NCBI GenBank assembly: GCA_023426545.1
Contig: JAFAAN010000061.1
Span: forward strand, 62,001 to 126,000
Direction of reading: 5' to 3'
Length of the DNA stretch: 64,000 nucleotides
Source of the DNA: Pseudomonadota bacterium
GTDB lineage: Bacteria > Myxococcota > Myxococcia > Myxococcales > Myxococcaceae
Within the stretch, counting starts at the first letter, position 1. Each line of letters begins with the position of its first letter. Shown piece after piece: positions 8,966 to 17,705 of this stretch. A program made the position numbers and the translations under genes. A model generated the notes under the pieces. It was given only the letters and a program-made list of their open reading frames with translations, had not been told where the DNA came from and searched no databases.

Positions 8966-10182
8966 GGCTGCACACTCCGCACGCGCTCGGCCAGCCGCAC
9001 CAGCATCGGGTCCTCGCAGCCGGAGGCCCGTAGGAAGTCCAGCGCGGGCCGGGCCGCCTCCGGCTCGCCGGCGGCCAGCGCCGCTTCGAGGAGCAGCCGC
9101 ACATCCCGGGGCTCACGCTGCGTCTCCCACGCGGCCAGCGCCAGGCGCAGCGCCTTCTGCGGGGCCTTCTCCACCTCGAGCGCGAAGCGGGCCTCTTCCC
9201 GCGCGAGCCCTCCGTCCCCCCGAAGGCGGCGCTCCTCGAAGCGGCGAGCCAGCGCCTGGGCGAGCTCGGGCGCCCGCGAGCTGCCGAGCGCGTTCTCGGC
9301 GAGCACGCGCCGCAGGAGCAGCCGGTCGTCCTGCGCGTGGTCGATGACGACGACGGCCGCCTCGCGCGCGCGCCCCACGTCCAGCAGCAGGTCCGCGAAG
9401 GCCGCGCGTGCGTCGGCGTCGTGGGGGTCCAGCGCGAGCGCTCGGAGGAAGAAGCGCCTCGCCCCGCTCGCATCGCCCGCGAGCGCGGCGGACTCCGCCA
9501 GCATGGCGAGCGCTCGCGTCTGGACCTCCTGACTGTGCCCTGTCCGCGCCAGGGCCTCCGCCAGCAACACGTGCGCCTGACGCGAGTGGCCCGAGAGGCT
9601 CCGCACCCGGGCCTCGCACACCGTGACTTCCAGCGGGCTCGTCAACGCGGTGAGCCGCGCGCAGCTCCGGGCCGCCTCGGCGTGCTCGCCCCGGACGCCC
9701 AGCACCTCCGCCCGCAGCAGCCAGGACGCCACGTCACCGGGGTCCTCCTTCACGGCGGCGTCGAGGTCCACCAGGGCCTGGGCGTACTCGCGCCGGGCAT
9801 GGTGGAGGGTGGCGCGAATCAAGCGCACGCCCGGAGGCGGCGCGGCCAGGTCCCACCACGGCGCGAGCGCGGCCTGGGCGCGGCCCAGGTAGCGCGAATC
9901 CGCGCGCGCGCGCGCCTCCTCGATGTTGACCCGCGCCAGCTGCAAGGCCACGTCGAGCTGCCCGGCGTGGCGCGCCAGCGCCTGCCGGAGCGCCATCCGC
10001 TCGCGGGCACGCGCGTCACGGTCCACTGCCGGCACGTGTGCCAGCACCACGAACTCGGACGTGGGAACGAAGGGCGCCCCCTCCAGGGACGAAGGGGCGC
10101 GCCCACACCCCCAGCTCCACGTCATGGCCAGGACCATGGCGTGTCGCACGAGGGAACGGAGGCGGCGCGGCGGAGCTCGCAT
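8962..10182 (-). CDS. Tetratricopeptide-repeat lipoprotein
   Basis: This protein of about 406 residues begins MRAPPRRLRSLVRHAMVLAM and has a lipobox-like WSWGCG, so it is probably a lipoprotein. The body is built of TPR-like helical pairs rich in Ala, Leu and Arg. Examples are RREYAQALVDLDAAVKEDPGD, GDASGARRFFLRALALDPHDA and RAAFADLLLDVGRAREAAVVV. TPR arrays bind proteins, so it may be a scaffold. The frame is open upstream to 10281, but the ATG at 10182 leads straight into the signal sequence. The 4-base overlap with the HupE-like gene suggests one operon and a joint membrane complex. That joint role is inference. Confidence 0.78.
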   Translation of the reverse strand: MRAPPRRLRSLVRHAMVLAMTWSWGCGRAPSSLEGAPFVPTSEFVVLAHVPAVDRDARARERMALRQALARHAGQLDVALQLARVNIEEARARADSRYLGRAQAALAPWWDLAAPPPGVRLIRATLHHARREYAQALVDLDAAVKEDPGDVASWLLRAEVLGVRGEHAEAARSCARLTALTSPLEVTVCEARVRSLSGHSRQAHVLLAEALARTGHSQEVQTRALAMLAESAALAGDASGARRFFLRALALDPHDADARAAFADLLLDVGRAREAAVVVIDHAQDDRLLLRRVLAENALGSSRAPELAQALARRFEERRLRGDGGLAREEARFALEVEKAPQKALRLALAAWETQREPRDVRLLLEAALAAGEPEAARPALDFLRASGCEDPMLVRLAERVRSVQP

Positions 10183-10326
10183 GGGGTCCGCAATGTACGC
10201 AGCGGCCTCCCGCATGGAGGGCGCGCGGCGCCATGGGTCGCCGGACCAACACACCGCCCGGCGTCGCCGCGCGCTACCCAACAGCCGGGTGAGACCGGGG
10301 ACGCACGCGCAACCGCCCCGCGGGCG

Positions 10327-10986
10327 TCAGGGGCGCGCGTCGCGCAGCGCGGCCAGCAGCGCGACCGCGGTGTCCGCCACCGCGCGTGCCCCGTGGGCCT
10401 TCAGCTCGTCCACCTGCCGGAAGCCCCAGGAGACGCCCACGCCGTACATGCCCGCGGCGCGCGCCGTGTCCATGTCGACGGAGGTGTCGCCCACGAAAGC
10501 GCAGGCGGCGGGCGGCACGTCCAGCTCGCGGGCCAGCGCGAGCGCCGCCGTCGGGTCCGGCTTGCGTGGCAGGTCCGGCCGCTCCCCGTACACCGCCGCG
10601 AAGGGCACGCCCGGCAGCAGCCGGGCCACCAGACGCTTCACGAAGCTGTCCGACTTGTTGCTCAGCACCGCCATGCGCGTGCCCTGCCCGGCCAGCGCCA
10701 TCAACATCTCCGGGATGCCCGGGTAGTGGGCGGTGCGGTCGAAGAGGTGGTCGTCGTAGTAGGCCTTGTACGTCGCCAGCACCGGCTCCAGCAGCGCCTC
10801 CTGGCCCGCGGGCACGGCCCGGCGGATCAGCTCCCGGACGCCCTCGCCCACGAAGCGCAGGTAGGCGGACTCCGGATGGGTGGGCAGGCCGTGCTGGGCC
10901 AGCGCGTGGTTCGTCGCGTCGGCGATGTCGCCCAGCGAGTCCACCAGCGTTCCATCGAGGTCGAAGATGACGGCGCGAAGCAGCAT
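10327..10986 (-). CDS. gph: Phosphoglycolate phosphatase-like HAD hydrolase
   Basis: This 219-residue member of the haloacid dehalogenase superfamily has motif I FDLDGTLVDS at the N-terminus. Motif II is in MAVLSNKSDSF, motif III is the Lys in PRKPDPTAA, and motif IV is FVGDTSVDMDTA. The cap-domain position and length fit phosphoglycolate phosphatase, which hydrolyses the 2-phosphoglycolate formed during DNA repair and by oxygenase side reactions. Other small phosphoesters remain possible substrates. The ATG at 10986 is chosen over an in-frame GTG two codons upstream. It lies just downstream of the aglRQS terminator and so is probably transcribed separately. Confidence 0.85.
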   Translation of the reverse strand: MLLRAVIFDLDGTLVDSLGDIADATNHALAQHGLPTHPESAYLRFVGEGVRELIRRAVPAGQEALLEPVLATYKAYYDDHLFDRTAHYPGIPEMLMALAGQGTRMAVLSNKSDSFVKRLVARLLPGVPFAAVYGERPDLPRKPDPTAALALARELDVPPAACAFVGDTSVDMDTARAAGMYGVGVSWGFRQVDELKAHGARAVADTAVALLAALRDARP

Positions 10987-11002
10987 GAACACGGGTCCTT
11001 CG

Positions 11003-11038
11003 AAAAACGAAAACGCCCTGGCCGGGAGGCCAGGGCGT
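11003..11038 (-). terminator. Intrinsic terminator of the aglRQS operon
   Basis: ACGCCCTGGCC at 11013-11023 is a perfect 11-bp inverted repeat of GGCCAGGGCGT at 11028-11038, with a 4-base loop. Read on the minus strand, the stem is followed by TTTCGTTTTTCG. A long GC stem plus a T tract is a classical rho-independent terminator. It lies 30 bases past the aglS stop and just before the HAD phosphatase start. Confidence 0.9.
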
Positions 11039-11067
11039 CCGGGGCCAGGGGCCCACGCATCGGGTGG

Positions 11068-11649
11068 CTACGGCGTGGCCTGGGCGCTGGCCTCCTTCGC
11101 GTCGCCACCGCCCTTGGTCAGCACCGCGAAGTTGATGTTGTTGTAGCCCGCCGTGGCGCAGCTGAACATCACCCGCTTGATGATGGAGTACTCCACGTCC
11201 TTGTGGGCCTGGATGTTGATGTCGCCCTTGAAGGTGTTGGCCGTGTCCTGCGCCATGGAGTGGAGGTCCTCGTACTGCTTCTTCATGTCCCGCAGCTTCT
11301 CCTCCAGCGACGGGATGTTGAGGTACTCGTCCTTGGTGAAGTCCTCCACGCGGCCGATGATGGTGCCGGAGACGCTGATCTGGTCGCCGGAGACCATCAC
11401 CACCGGGTGCATCTCCACCTCCTGGACGTTGACCGCCTCGGGAAGCTCGATGTCCTTGGTCATCATCAGCACCTCGCCCGTCGCGGAGAAGTTCGCGATG
11501 AGGAAGAGCACGATGATGATGAACATGTCGACCAGCGGCGTGATGAGCAGGTCGGAGTAACCGCTCCGCTTCCCCTGCGCGCCGCCCCCGAACACCTTCG
11601 AGTGCTGGAGCCGCTTGCCGTACCGCTTGCCTGGAACCTTGATGGCCAT
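11068..11649 (-). CDS. aglS: TolR/ExbD-like gliding motor subunit AglS
   Basis: This 193-residue inner-membrane protein has a basic N-terminus and one membrane segment, SDLLITPLVDMFIIIVLFLI. Its Asp (about residue 41) is the conserved proton-path residue of TolR/ExbD proteins. A periplasmic domain follows. It matches the TolR-like subunits AglQ and AglS of the Myxococcus AglRQS motor, which uses proton motive force to drive focal-adhesion gliding. Gene order (TolQ-like, TolR-like, TolR-like) supports AglS for the third gene. The ATG at 11649 is chosen, since the upstream extension is arginine-rich noise. It ends the operon, before the terminator at 11003-11038. Confidence 0.88.
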   Translation of the reverse strand: MAIKVPGKRYGKRLQHSKVFGGGAQGKRSGYSDLLITPLVDMFIIIVLFLIANFSATGEVLMMTKDIELPEAVNVQEVEMHPVVMVSGDQISVSGTIIGRVEDFTKDEYLNIPSLEEKLRDMKKQYEDLHSMAQDTANTFKGDINIQAHKDVEYSIIKRVMFSCATAGYNNINFAVLTKGGGDAKEASAQATP

Positions 11650-11674
11650 GATGTGTCGTGAGCTCCGTGAGCGG

Positions 11675-12160
11675 CTAGCCCATCGCCGCGGACACCGACA
11701 CCTGGGGCAGCCCGGCGCCAATGCACTCGTCGATGATCTGGACCAGGTCCTCGTAGCGGACCTTGTCCTCGGGCTGCAGGGTGATGGCGGACTGGTCCGG
11801 CAGCTGCGCCTTCAGCTCCTTGAAGCGCGCCACCAGCTTGGACAGGTCCGTCTTGCCCTTCGCGTCCTTGCTGAGGGGAATCGGGTCGAAGGCGCTCTGG
11901 TCCGCCGACAGCCGCAGCTCCGTGGGGGTGATGAGCAGGTTCAGCTGGACCGTCTTGGTCTGCTCTTCCTGCTGCTGCTCCTCCTCCGTGGAGGGGCCAC
12001 CCGCCTGGGAGACCTGGAGCCGGCCGATCTGGGTCCAGACCGCCGTCATGATGAGGAAGCTGATGGTCACCGCCATCAGGTCGATGAAAGCCGTGAGGTT
12101 CACCGCGGCATCGAGCGACTTCTTGCCTTTACCTCCACCTGTGTCCATTCCGCCGGCCAT
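11675..12160 (-). CDS. aglQ: TolR/ExbD-like gliding motor subunit AglQ
   Basis: This 161-residue inner-membrane protein has a single segment, VNLTAFIDLMAVTISFLIM. Its Asp is residue 27; in M. xanthus AglQ the corresponding residue, Asp28 as I recall the literature, is required for motor function. The periplasmic part is charged, with a Glu/Gln run (EEEQQQEEQ) after the membrane segment and a C-terminal TolR-like fold (DKVRYEDLVQIIDECIGAGL). With AglR and AglS it would form the proton channel that powers gliding. AAGGAG lies upstream of the ATG at 12160. It is the middle gene of the operon, 26 bases before aglS. Confidence 0.88.
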   Translation of the reverse strand: MAGGMDTGGGKGKKSLDAAVNLTAFIDLMAVTISFLIMTAVWTQIGRLQVSQAGGPSTEEEQQQEEQTKTVQLNLLITPTELRLSADQSAFDPIPLSKDAKGKTDLSKLVARFKELKAQLPDQSAITLQPEDKVRYEDLVQIIDECIGAGLPQVSVSAAMG

Positions 12161-12282
12161 GGCGTTCTTCTCCTTCGGCCGCGCTCACTGAGCGCCGGTG
12201 AGACTGTTGGGGCGCTCAGCGCACCCCCACCTTCATGGGGATGCAGACAGCGCGCCCGGACTCCGGGTTCCCGAAGGACGCC

Positions 12283-13020
12283 CTACTCCTCGTCGCGGGC
12301 CGGCGTGGAGACGTTCAGGTTCTTGAACTTGTCCTTGTTCGCCACGATGAGGTTGAGGACGGAGACGCTGGTCTCGTTGATGTCGTTGATGAGGCTCTGC
12401 GTGCGGCCCGTCAGCACGGAGAAGGCGACCAGCGCCGGAATGGCCGTCAACAGCCCGAAGCCGGTGCAGTTCATGGCCTCGGAGATACCGTTGGCGAGAA
12501 TGGTCGCCTTGTCGGCCGGGTTCACGTTGGCCACAGCCTCGAAGCAGGCGATGAGACCGGACACCGTTCCGAGCAGACCGGCGAGCATCGCCGCGTTGCC
12601 GAGCATGGCGAGGTAGCCGGTGCGCGCTTCAATCTTCGGCGTCTCGCGGAGGCTGGCCTCGTCGAGCGCGGCCTGGACCTCGTCGTTCCCCTTCGGAACG
12701 TTCATCAGGCCGGCCTTGATGACGCTGGTCAGCGGCGTGGCCTTCTGGTTGGTCACGTAGTTGATGGCCTTGTCGAGGTCACCCGCGTAGATGTGCTTCT
12801 TGAGGCCGCGCAGGAAGGCCTCCTTGTTGATGGAGGCCTTGCCGAAGAGGATGTAGCTGCGCTCGGCCATGATGGCGAGTGCCACGATGAGGCAGGCAGC
12901 GATGGGGTACATACCCCACTGGCCGGCCTCCCAGCGCATGGCGATTTCTTCGAAGAAGCCCCGCTGAGGGCCGCCGACATTCGCCAGCACAGTCAGGTTC
13001 GTCACAGACGCCAGGTTCAT
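12283..13020 (-). CDS. aglR: TolQ/ExbB/MotA-like gliding motor subunit AglR
   Basis: This 245-residue polytopic inner-membrane protein has three membrane segments: YPIAACLIVALAIMAERSYI, LAMLGNAAMLAGLLGTVSGLI and GFGLLTAIPALVAFSVLTG. The segment order and the GLLGTVSGLI and TAIPALVA motifs are those of MotA/TolQ/ExbB proton channels. The sequence closely resembles what I know of M. xanthus AglR, the channel subunit of the gliding motor. GGAGG lies about 10 bases upstream of the ATG. It is the first gene of a three-gene operon with a sigma70-like promoter at 13141-13169. Confidence 0.9.
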   Translation of the reverse strand: MNLASVTNLTVLANVGGPQRGFFEEIAMRWEAGQWGMYPIAACLIVALAIMAERSYILFGKASINKEAFLRGLKKHIYAGDLDKAINYVTNQKATPLTSVIKAGLMNVPKGNDEVQAALDEASLRETPKIEARTGYLAMLGNAAMLAGLLGTVSGLIACFEAVANVNPADKATILANGISEAMNCTGFGLLTAIPALVAFSVLTGRTQSLINDINETSVSVLNLIVANKDKFKNLNVSTPARDEE

Positions 13021-13140
13021 CGAGTGTTGCCTCCACAGGCAGCTTGGCCCGCTCCGGCGGACCTTCCAGACCTGACGTCCCCCCGAGCGGACGGTCCACC
13101 CGGTTGGGCGGCAGGAATGGATGTTGAAAACGGTGTGCCG

Positions 13141-13169
13141 ACTTTAGGAATGGCCGTCAGGGGTGTCAA
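13141..13169 (-). promoter_or_regulatory. Sigma70-like promoter of aglRQS
   Basis: On the minus strand, TTGACA (13169-13164) is followed after exactly 17 bases by TAAAGT (13146-13141). This gives a perfect -35 and a 4/6 -10. Transcription would begin near 13134, leaving a 5' leader of about 114 bases before the aglR ATG. Confidence 0.65.
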
Positions 13170-13227
13170 GGCAGGGGCAGCGGCGTTAAGTGCTGAAATC
13201 TCACAGGAATTTTGCGCTGAAGCCTCT

Positions 13228-13248
13228 CTTGCCAGTCCATCTGGCAAG
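13228..13248. repeat. Inverted repeat in the aglR / MshEN-gene divergent region
   Basis: CTTGCCAG (13228-13235) and CTGGCAAG (13241-13248) form a perfect 8-bp inverted repeat around a 5-base spacer. It lies about 60 bases upstream of the aglR -35 and 65 bases before the start of the divergent gene. It could be an operator for either gene or a leader hairpin for the plus-strand gene. Confidence 0.5.
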
Positions 13249-13313
13249 CGGCACGTGGGATGTGACAACGCGCTTGCTTCCTGGGTTTCCTCGCGCGTGC
13301 TAAGGCCGCGCTC

Positions 13314-14204
13314 ATGGCGAGGAAGCGGATTGGCGAGCTCCTGTTGGAGCAGCGAGCGATCAGCGTCGCCCAGCTCGAAGCAGGGCTCGCGGCTCACCGG
13401 AAATCAGGACAGCGCCTGGGGGCCACCCTCATCGCGCAGGGGGCGATCACCGAAGCGACGCTCGCGGGCGCGCTGAGCCAGGCACTGGGCCTGCCGCTGG
13501 TGGACCTCGCGGCCACTCCACCGGAATGGGCGGCGGTGCACATGCTGCGCGCGCGCTTCTGTGAGCAGCACGACTTGTTCCCCATCGCGCTGGAGAACAC
13601 GGGCGGGCGCAAGCAGCTCGTGGTGGCGATGAGCGACCCGCTCAACGTGACGGCGGTGGAGGAAATCGAGTTCACCACCGGTCTCAAGGTCAGCCCGCGC
13701 GTGGCGCCGCTGTCCACCGTGCGGGGCGCCATCCTCCGCTACTACCACAAGGTGCCGGTCGCGGCGCCCTCGGCGGCCCGGCCCCCTACGCCCGGCCAGC
13801 CCGCGGCGAGGCCGGTGAAGGCCGCACCGCCGGTGGCCCCGCGCCCCGCGGCGCCACCGCCCGAGGAGGACGACGAGGAGGTCATCATCGGCGAGGAGCT
13901 CCCGCCCGGTGAGATGACCCAGCGCACGTCCCTGGCGGAGCTGATTCGCGAGCGCGAGGAGCAGCACAAGGAGAAGCGCGGGCAGGGCGGCGGCGCGAAG
14001 CCCAAGCCGCAGCCCCCGGGCGGTGGCGGCGTCCTGGACGACCTGAACTATCTCTTCGGTCAGGCGCGCGAGGACCCGGACCGCGTGGAGGAGCTGGAGC
14101 GCAAGTTCTGGGCGCTGATGCGCATCATGGCGCGCAAGGGCCTGCTGACGAACGAGGAGTTCGCCCGCGAGTTGGACGAAGAGGACAAGGCCAGCGGGCC
14201 TTGA
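13314..14204 (+). CDS. MshEN (GspE N-terminal) domain protein
   Basis: This 296-residue cytoplasmic protein opens with two tandem copies of the motif that binds cyclic di-GMP in MshEN domains. They are RIGELLLEQRAISVAQLEAG (from residue 5) and RLGATLIAQGAITEATLAGA. The rest of the GspE N-terminal fold follows (LPLVDLAATPPEWAAVHMLRARFC, LVVAMSDPLNVTAVEEIEF). A Pro/Ala-rich linker (about 145-185) leads to an acidic patch and a C-terminal helical part (LERKFWALMRIMARKGLL). There is no secretion ATPase domain, so it is a stand-alone MshEN protein. The first motif copy has Arg where Gly is usual. It is divergent from aglRQS and followed 10 bases later by a membrane protein gene. Cyclic di-GMP binding is inference. 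Confidence 0.8.
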   Translation: MARKRIGELLLEQRAISVAQLEAGLAAHRKSGQRLGATLIAQGAITEATLAGALSQALGLPLVDLAATPPEWAAVHMLRARFCEQHDLFPIALENTGGRKQLVVAMSDPLNVTAVEEIEFTTGLKVSPRVAPLSTVRGAILRYYHKVPVAAPSAARPPTPGQPAARPVKAAPPVAPRPAAPPPEEDDEEVIIGEELPPGEMTQRTSLAELIREREEQHKEKRGQGGGAKPKPQPPGGGGVLDDLNYLFGQAREDPDRVEELERKFWALMRIMARKGLLTNEEFARELDEEDKASGP

Positions 14205-14214
14205 GGAGGAGTCC

Positions 14215-14961
14215 ATGCGGATGATGGCCATCCTGGGAGCGCTGGGTGTCGTGGCCTTGCTGGGCGTGGCCGCGTGGCTGTTCCTGCCGCGCGCCGGCGT
14301 CGCCGTGGAGCTGAGCCCCTCGCCTCCAGCCGCCACGGCCGAGGCGTCGCTGCGCCTGCGCGGCCGGGTGAAGGGCGTGTCGCCCTCGCTGTCGGTGAAC
14401 GGGACGCCCGTGACGCTCGCGGCGGACGGGCGCTTCGAGCACACCCTCCCGCTGGCGCTGGGCACCAACACCCTGACCCTGTCCGCCATCGGGAAGCCGA
14501 AGGAAGGCGCCCAGGAAGAGACGGTCCAAGGAGTCCACATGGTGGAGCGCCTGGAGCAGGCCGACTACGACGCCCGCTACTTCTACAGCGCCAACGGGGG
14601 CCTGAGCGGCTTCTCCCGGGGCGCGTCCAGCCTGAAGGCCGTGAGCGACACCTTCATCACCGGCGACGTGGACGTGGAGCTGAAGGCGGGAGCGCTGAGC
14701 GGCACGGTGCTGGAGAAGTACGCCAACGCCCACCGGCCCGTGAAGGGCGGCATGCCCATGCGGGTGGAGCTCTCCGTGGGCGGCGGCGCGGTGCGCGTGA
14801 GCCTCAAGCCGGAGGAGGGCCCCGTGCAGAGCGAGGTGGCCCGGCCCGGCGCCCCCGTCACCCTGCGCGGCCGCTCCGAGCTGCACCATGGCCAGTACCA
14901 TGTCCGCCTGGAGGCGCTGGACGGCGACGCCACCGACGTGGCGCTGCGCGTGCGGTACTGA
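14215..14961 (+). CDS. Membrane-anchored protein of unknown function
   Basis: This 248-residue protein has one N-terminal hydrophobic segment (MMAILGALGVVALLGVAAWLF) and a long extracytoplasmic part without Cys. The central part looks beta-rich (SLRLRGRVKGVSPSLSVNGTP, GRFEHTLPLALGTNTLTLSA), similar to Ig-like folds. It is preceded by GAGGAG and starts 10 bases after the MshEN gene, so the two are probably co-transcribed. I recognise no family. A role with the MshEN protein at the inner membrane is possible. Confidence 0.75.
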   Translation: MRMMAILGALGVVALLGVAAWLFLPRAGVAVELSPSPPAATAEASLRLRGRVKGVSPSLSVNGTPVTLAADGRFEHTLPLALGTNTLTLSAIGKPKEGAQEETVQGVHMVERLEQADYDARYFYSANGGLSGFSRGASSLKAVSDTFITGDVDVELKAGALSGTVLEKYANAHRPVKGGMPMRVELSVGGGAVRVSLKPEEGPVQSEVARPGAPVTLRGRSELHHGQYHVRLEALDGDATDVALRVRY

Positions 14962-15086
14962 GGCGCGCGCCCGGCGAGCCCCGGCCCGGCTGCCTGGCGG
15001 AGAAGACGGAAAACCCTTTCGGCCTCGCGCGTACTGGTACTGGAAGAAGCCCCCCGCACGCGCGAGGACCTCCGGAGGCCGCGTCC

Positions 15087-15779
15087 ATGCCCACCCTTCC
15101 TGCCGCTCCCACCCTGCCCCGCCTCATGCCCCTGGCGCTGCTGGCCCTCGCGGCGCTGGCCGCCTGCACCGAGGCCCGAGGCGCACTCCCTGCCGCGGAT
15201 GCGGCCAGCGCTCCACCGCAACCCACCCTCCCGGTCGGACGTCCCGCGCCGGCTGACGCGTCGAAGCGGGAGACCCCGTCGCCCTTCACGGAGACGGCGC
15301 TGCTGGCGGGCGGGTGCTTCTGGGGGATGGAGGACCTGCTGCGCAAGGTCCCTGGCGTCCTCGACACGGAGGTGGGCTACACCGGCGGCTCCAGCGCCTT
15401 CTCGAGCCCCACCTACCGCGACGTGAGCTCGGGCAGGACGGGCCACGCCGAGTCCGTGCGCGTCGTGTTCGACCCCACCCGGCTGACGTACGAGGCGCTG
15501 CTGGAGAAGTGGTTCTTCCGCATGCACGACCCGACGACGCTCAACCGCCAGGGCAACGACGTGGGCACGCAGTACCGCTCCGCCATCTTCTACCTGTCCG
15601 ACACGCAGAAGCGCGTGGCCGAGGCGGTGAAGGCGCGGGTGGACGCCTCCGGGAAGTGGCCCCGGCCCATCGTCACCCAGGTGGTGCCCGCGGGCCCGTT
15701 CACCCCCGCCGAGGACGCGCACCAGGACTACCTGGTGAAGAACCCGGGTGGCTACACCTGCCACTACCTGCGCGACTGA
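15087..15779 (+). CDS. msrA: Peptide methionine sulfoxide reductase MsrA, lipoprotein form
   Basis: This enzyme reduces the S form of methionine sulfoxide in proteins. The catalytic motif GGCFWGMEDLLRKVPGV holds the nucleophilic Cys. TGGSSAFSSPTYRDVSSGRTGHAE and GTQYRSAIFY are further family signatures. Unlike the cytoplasmic form, this 230-residue version starts with a signal sequence and lipobox (LLALAALAACTEA), followed by a ~45-residue Pro/Ala linker. It should act in the periplasm on oxidised envelope proteins. CGGAGG precedes the ATG. The gene is convergent with a histidine kinase gene, with a 9-base gap. Confidence 0.93.
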   Translation: MPTLPAAPTLPRLMPLALLALAALAACTEARGALPAADAASAPPQPTLPVGRPAPADASKRETPSPFTETALLAGGCFWGMEDLLRKVPGVLDTEVGYTGGSSAFSSPTYRDVSSGRTGHAESVRVVFDPTRLTYEALLEKWFFRMHDPTTLNRQGNDVGTQYRSAIFYLSDTQKRVAEAVKARVDASGKWPRPIVTQVVPAGPFTPAEDAHQDYLVKNPGGYTCHYLRD

Positions 15780-15788
15780 GGGCGCCGC

Positions 15789-17694
<1,906 letters not shown>

Positions 17695-17705
<11 letters not shown>

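Noticed and set aside
9337..11661. 774-codon plus-strand frame across the TPR lipoprotein, gph and aglS genes
   Set aside because: It runs antisense to three recognisable genes and the terminator, and its product is an Arg/His/Gly-rich shadow.
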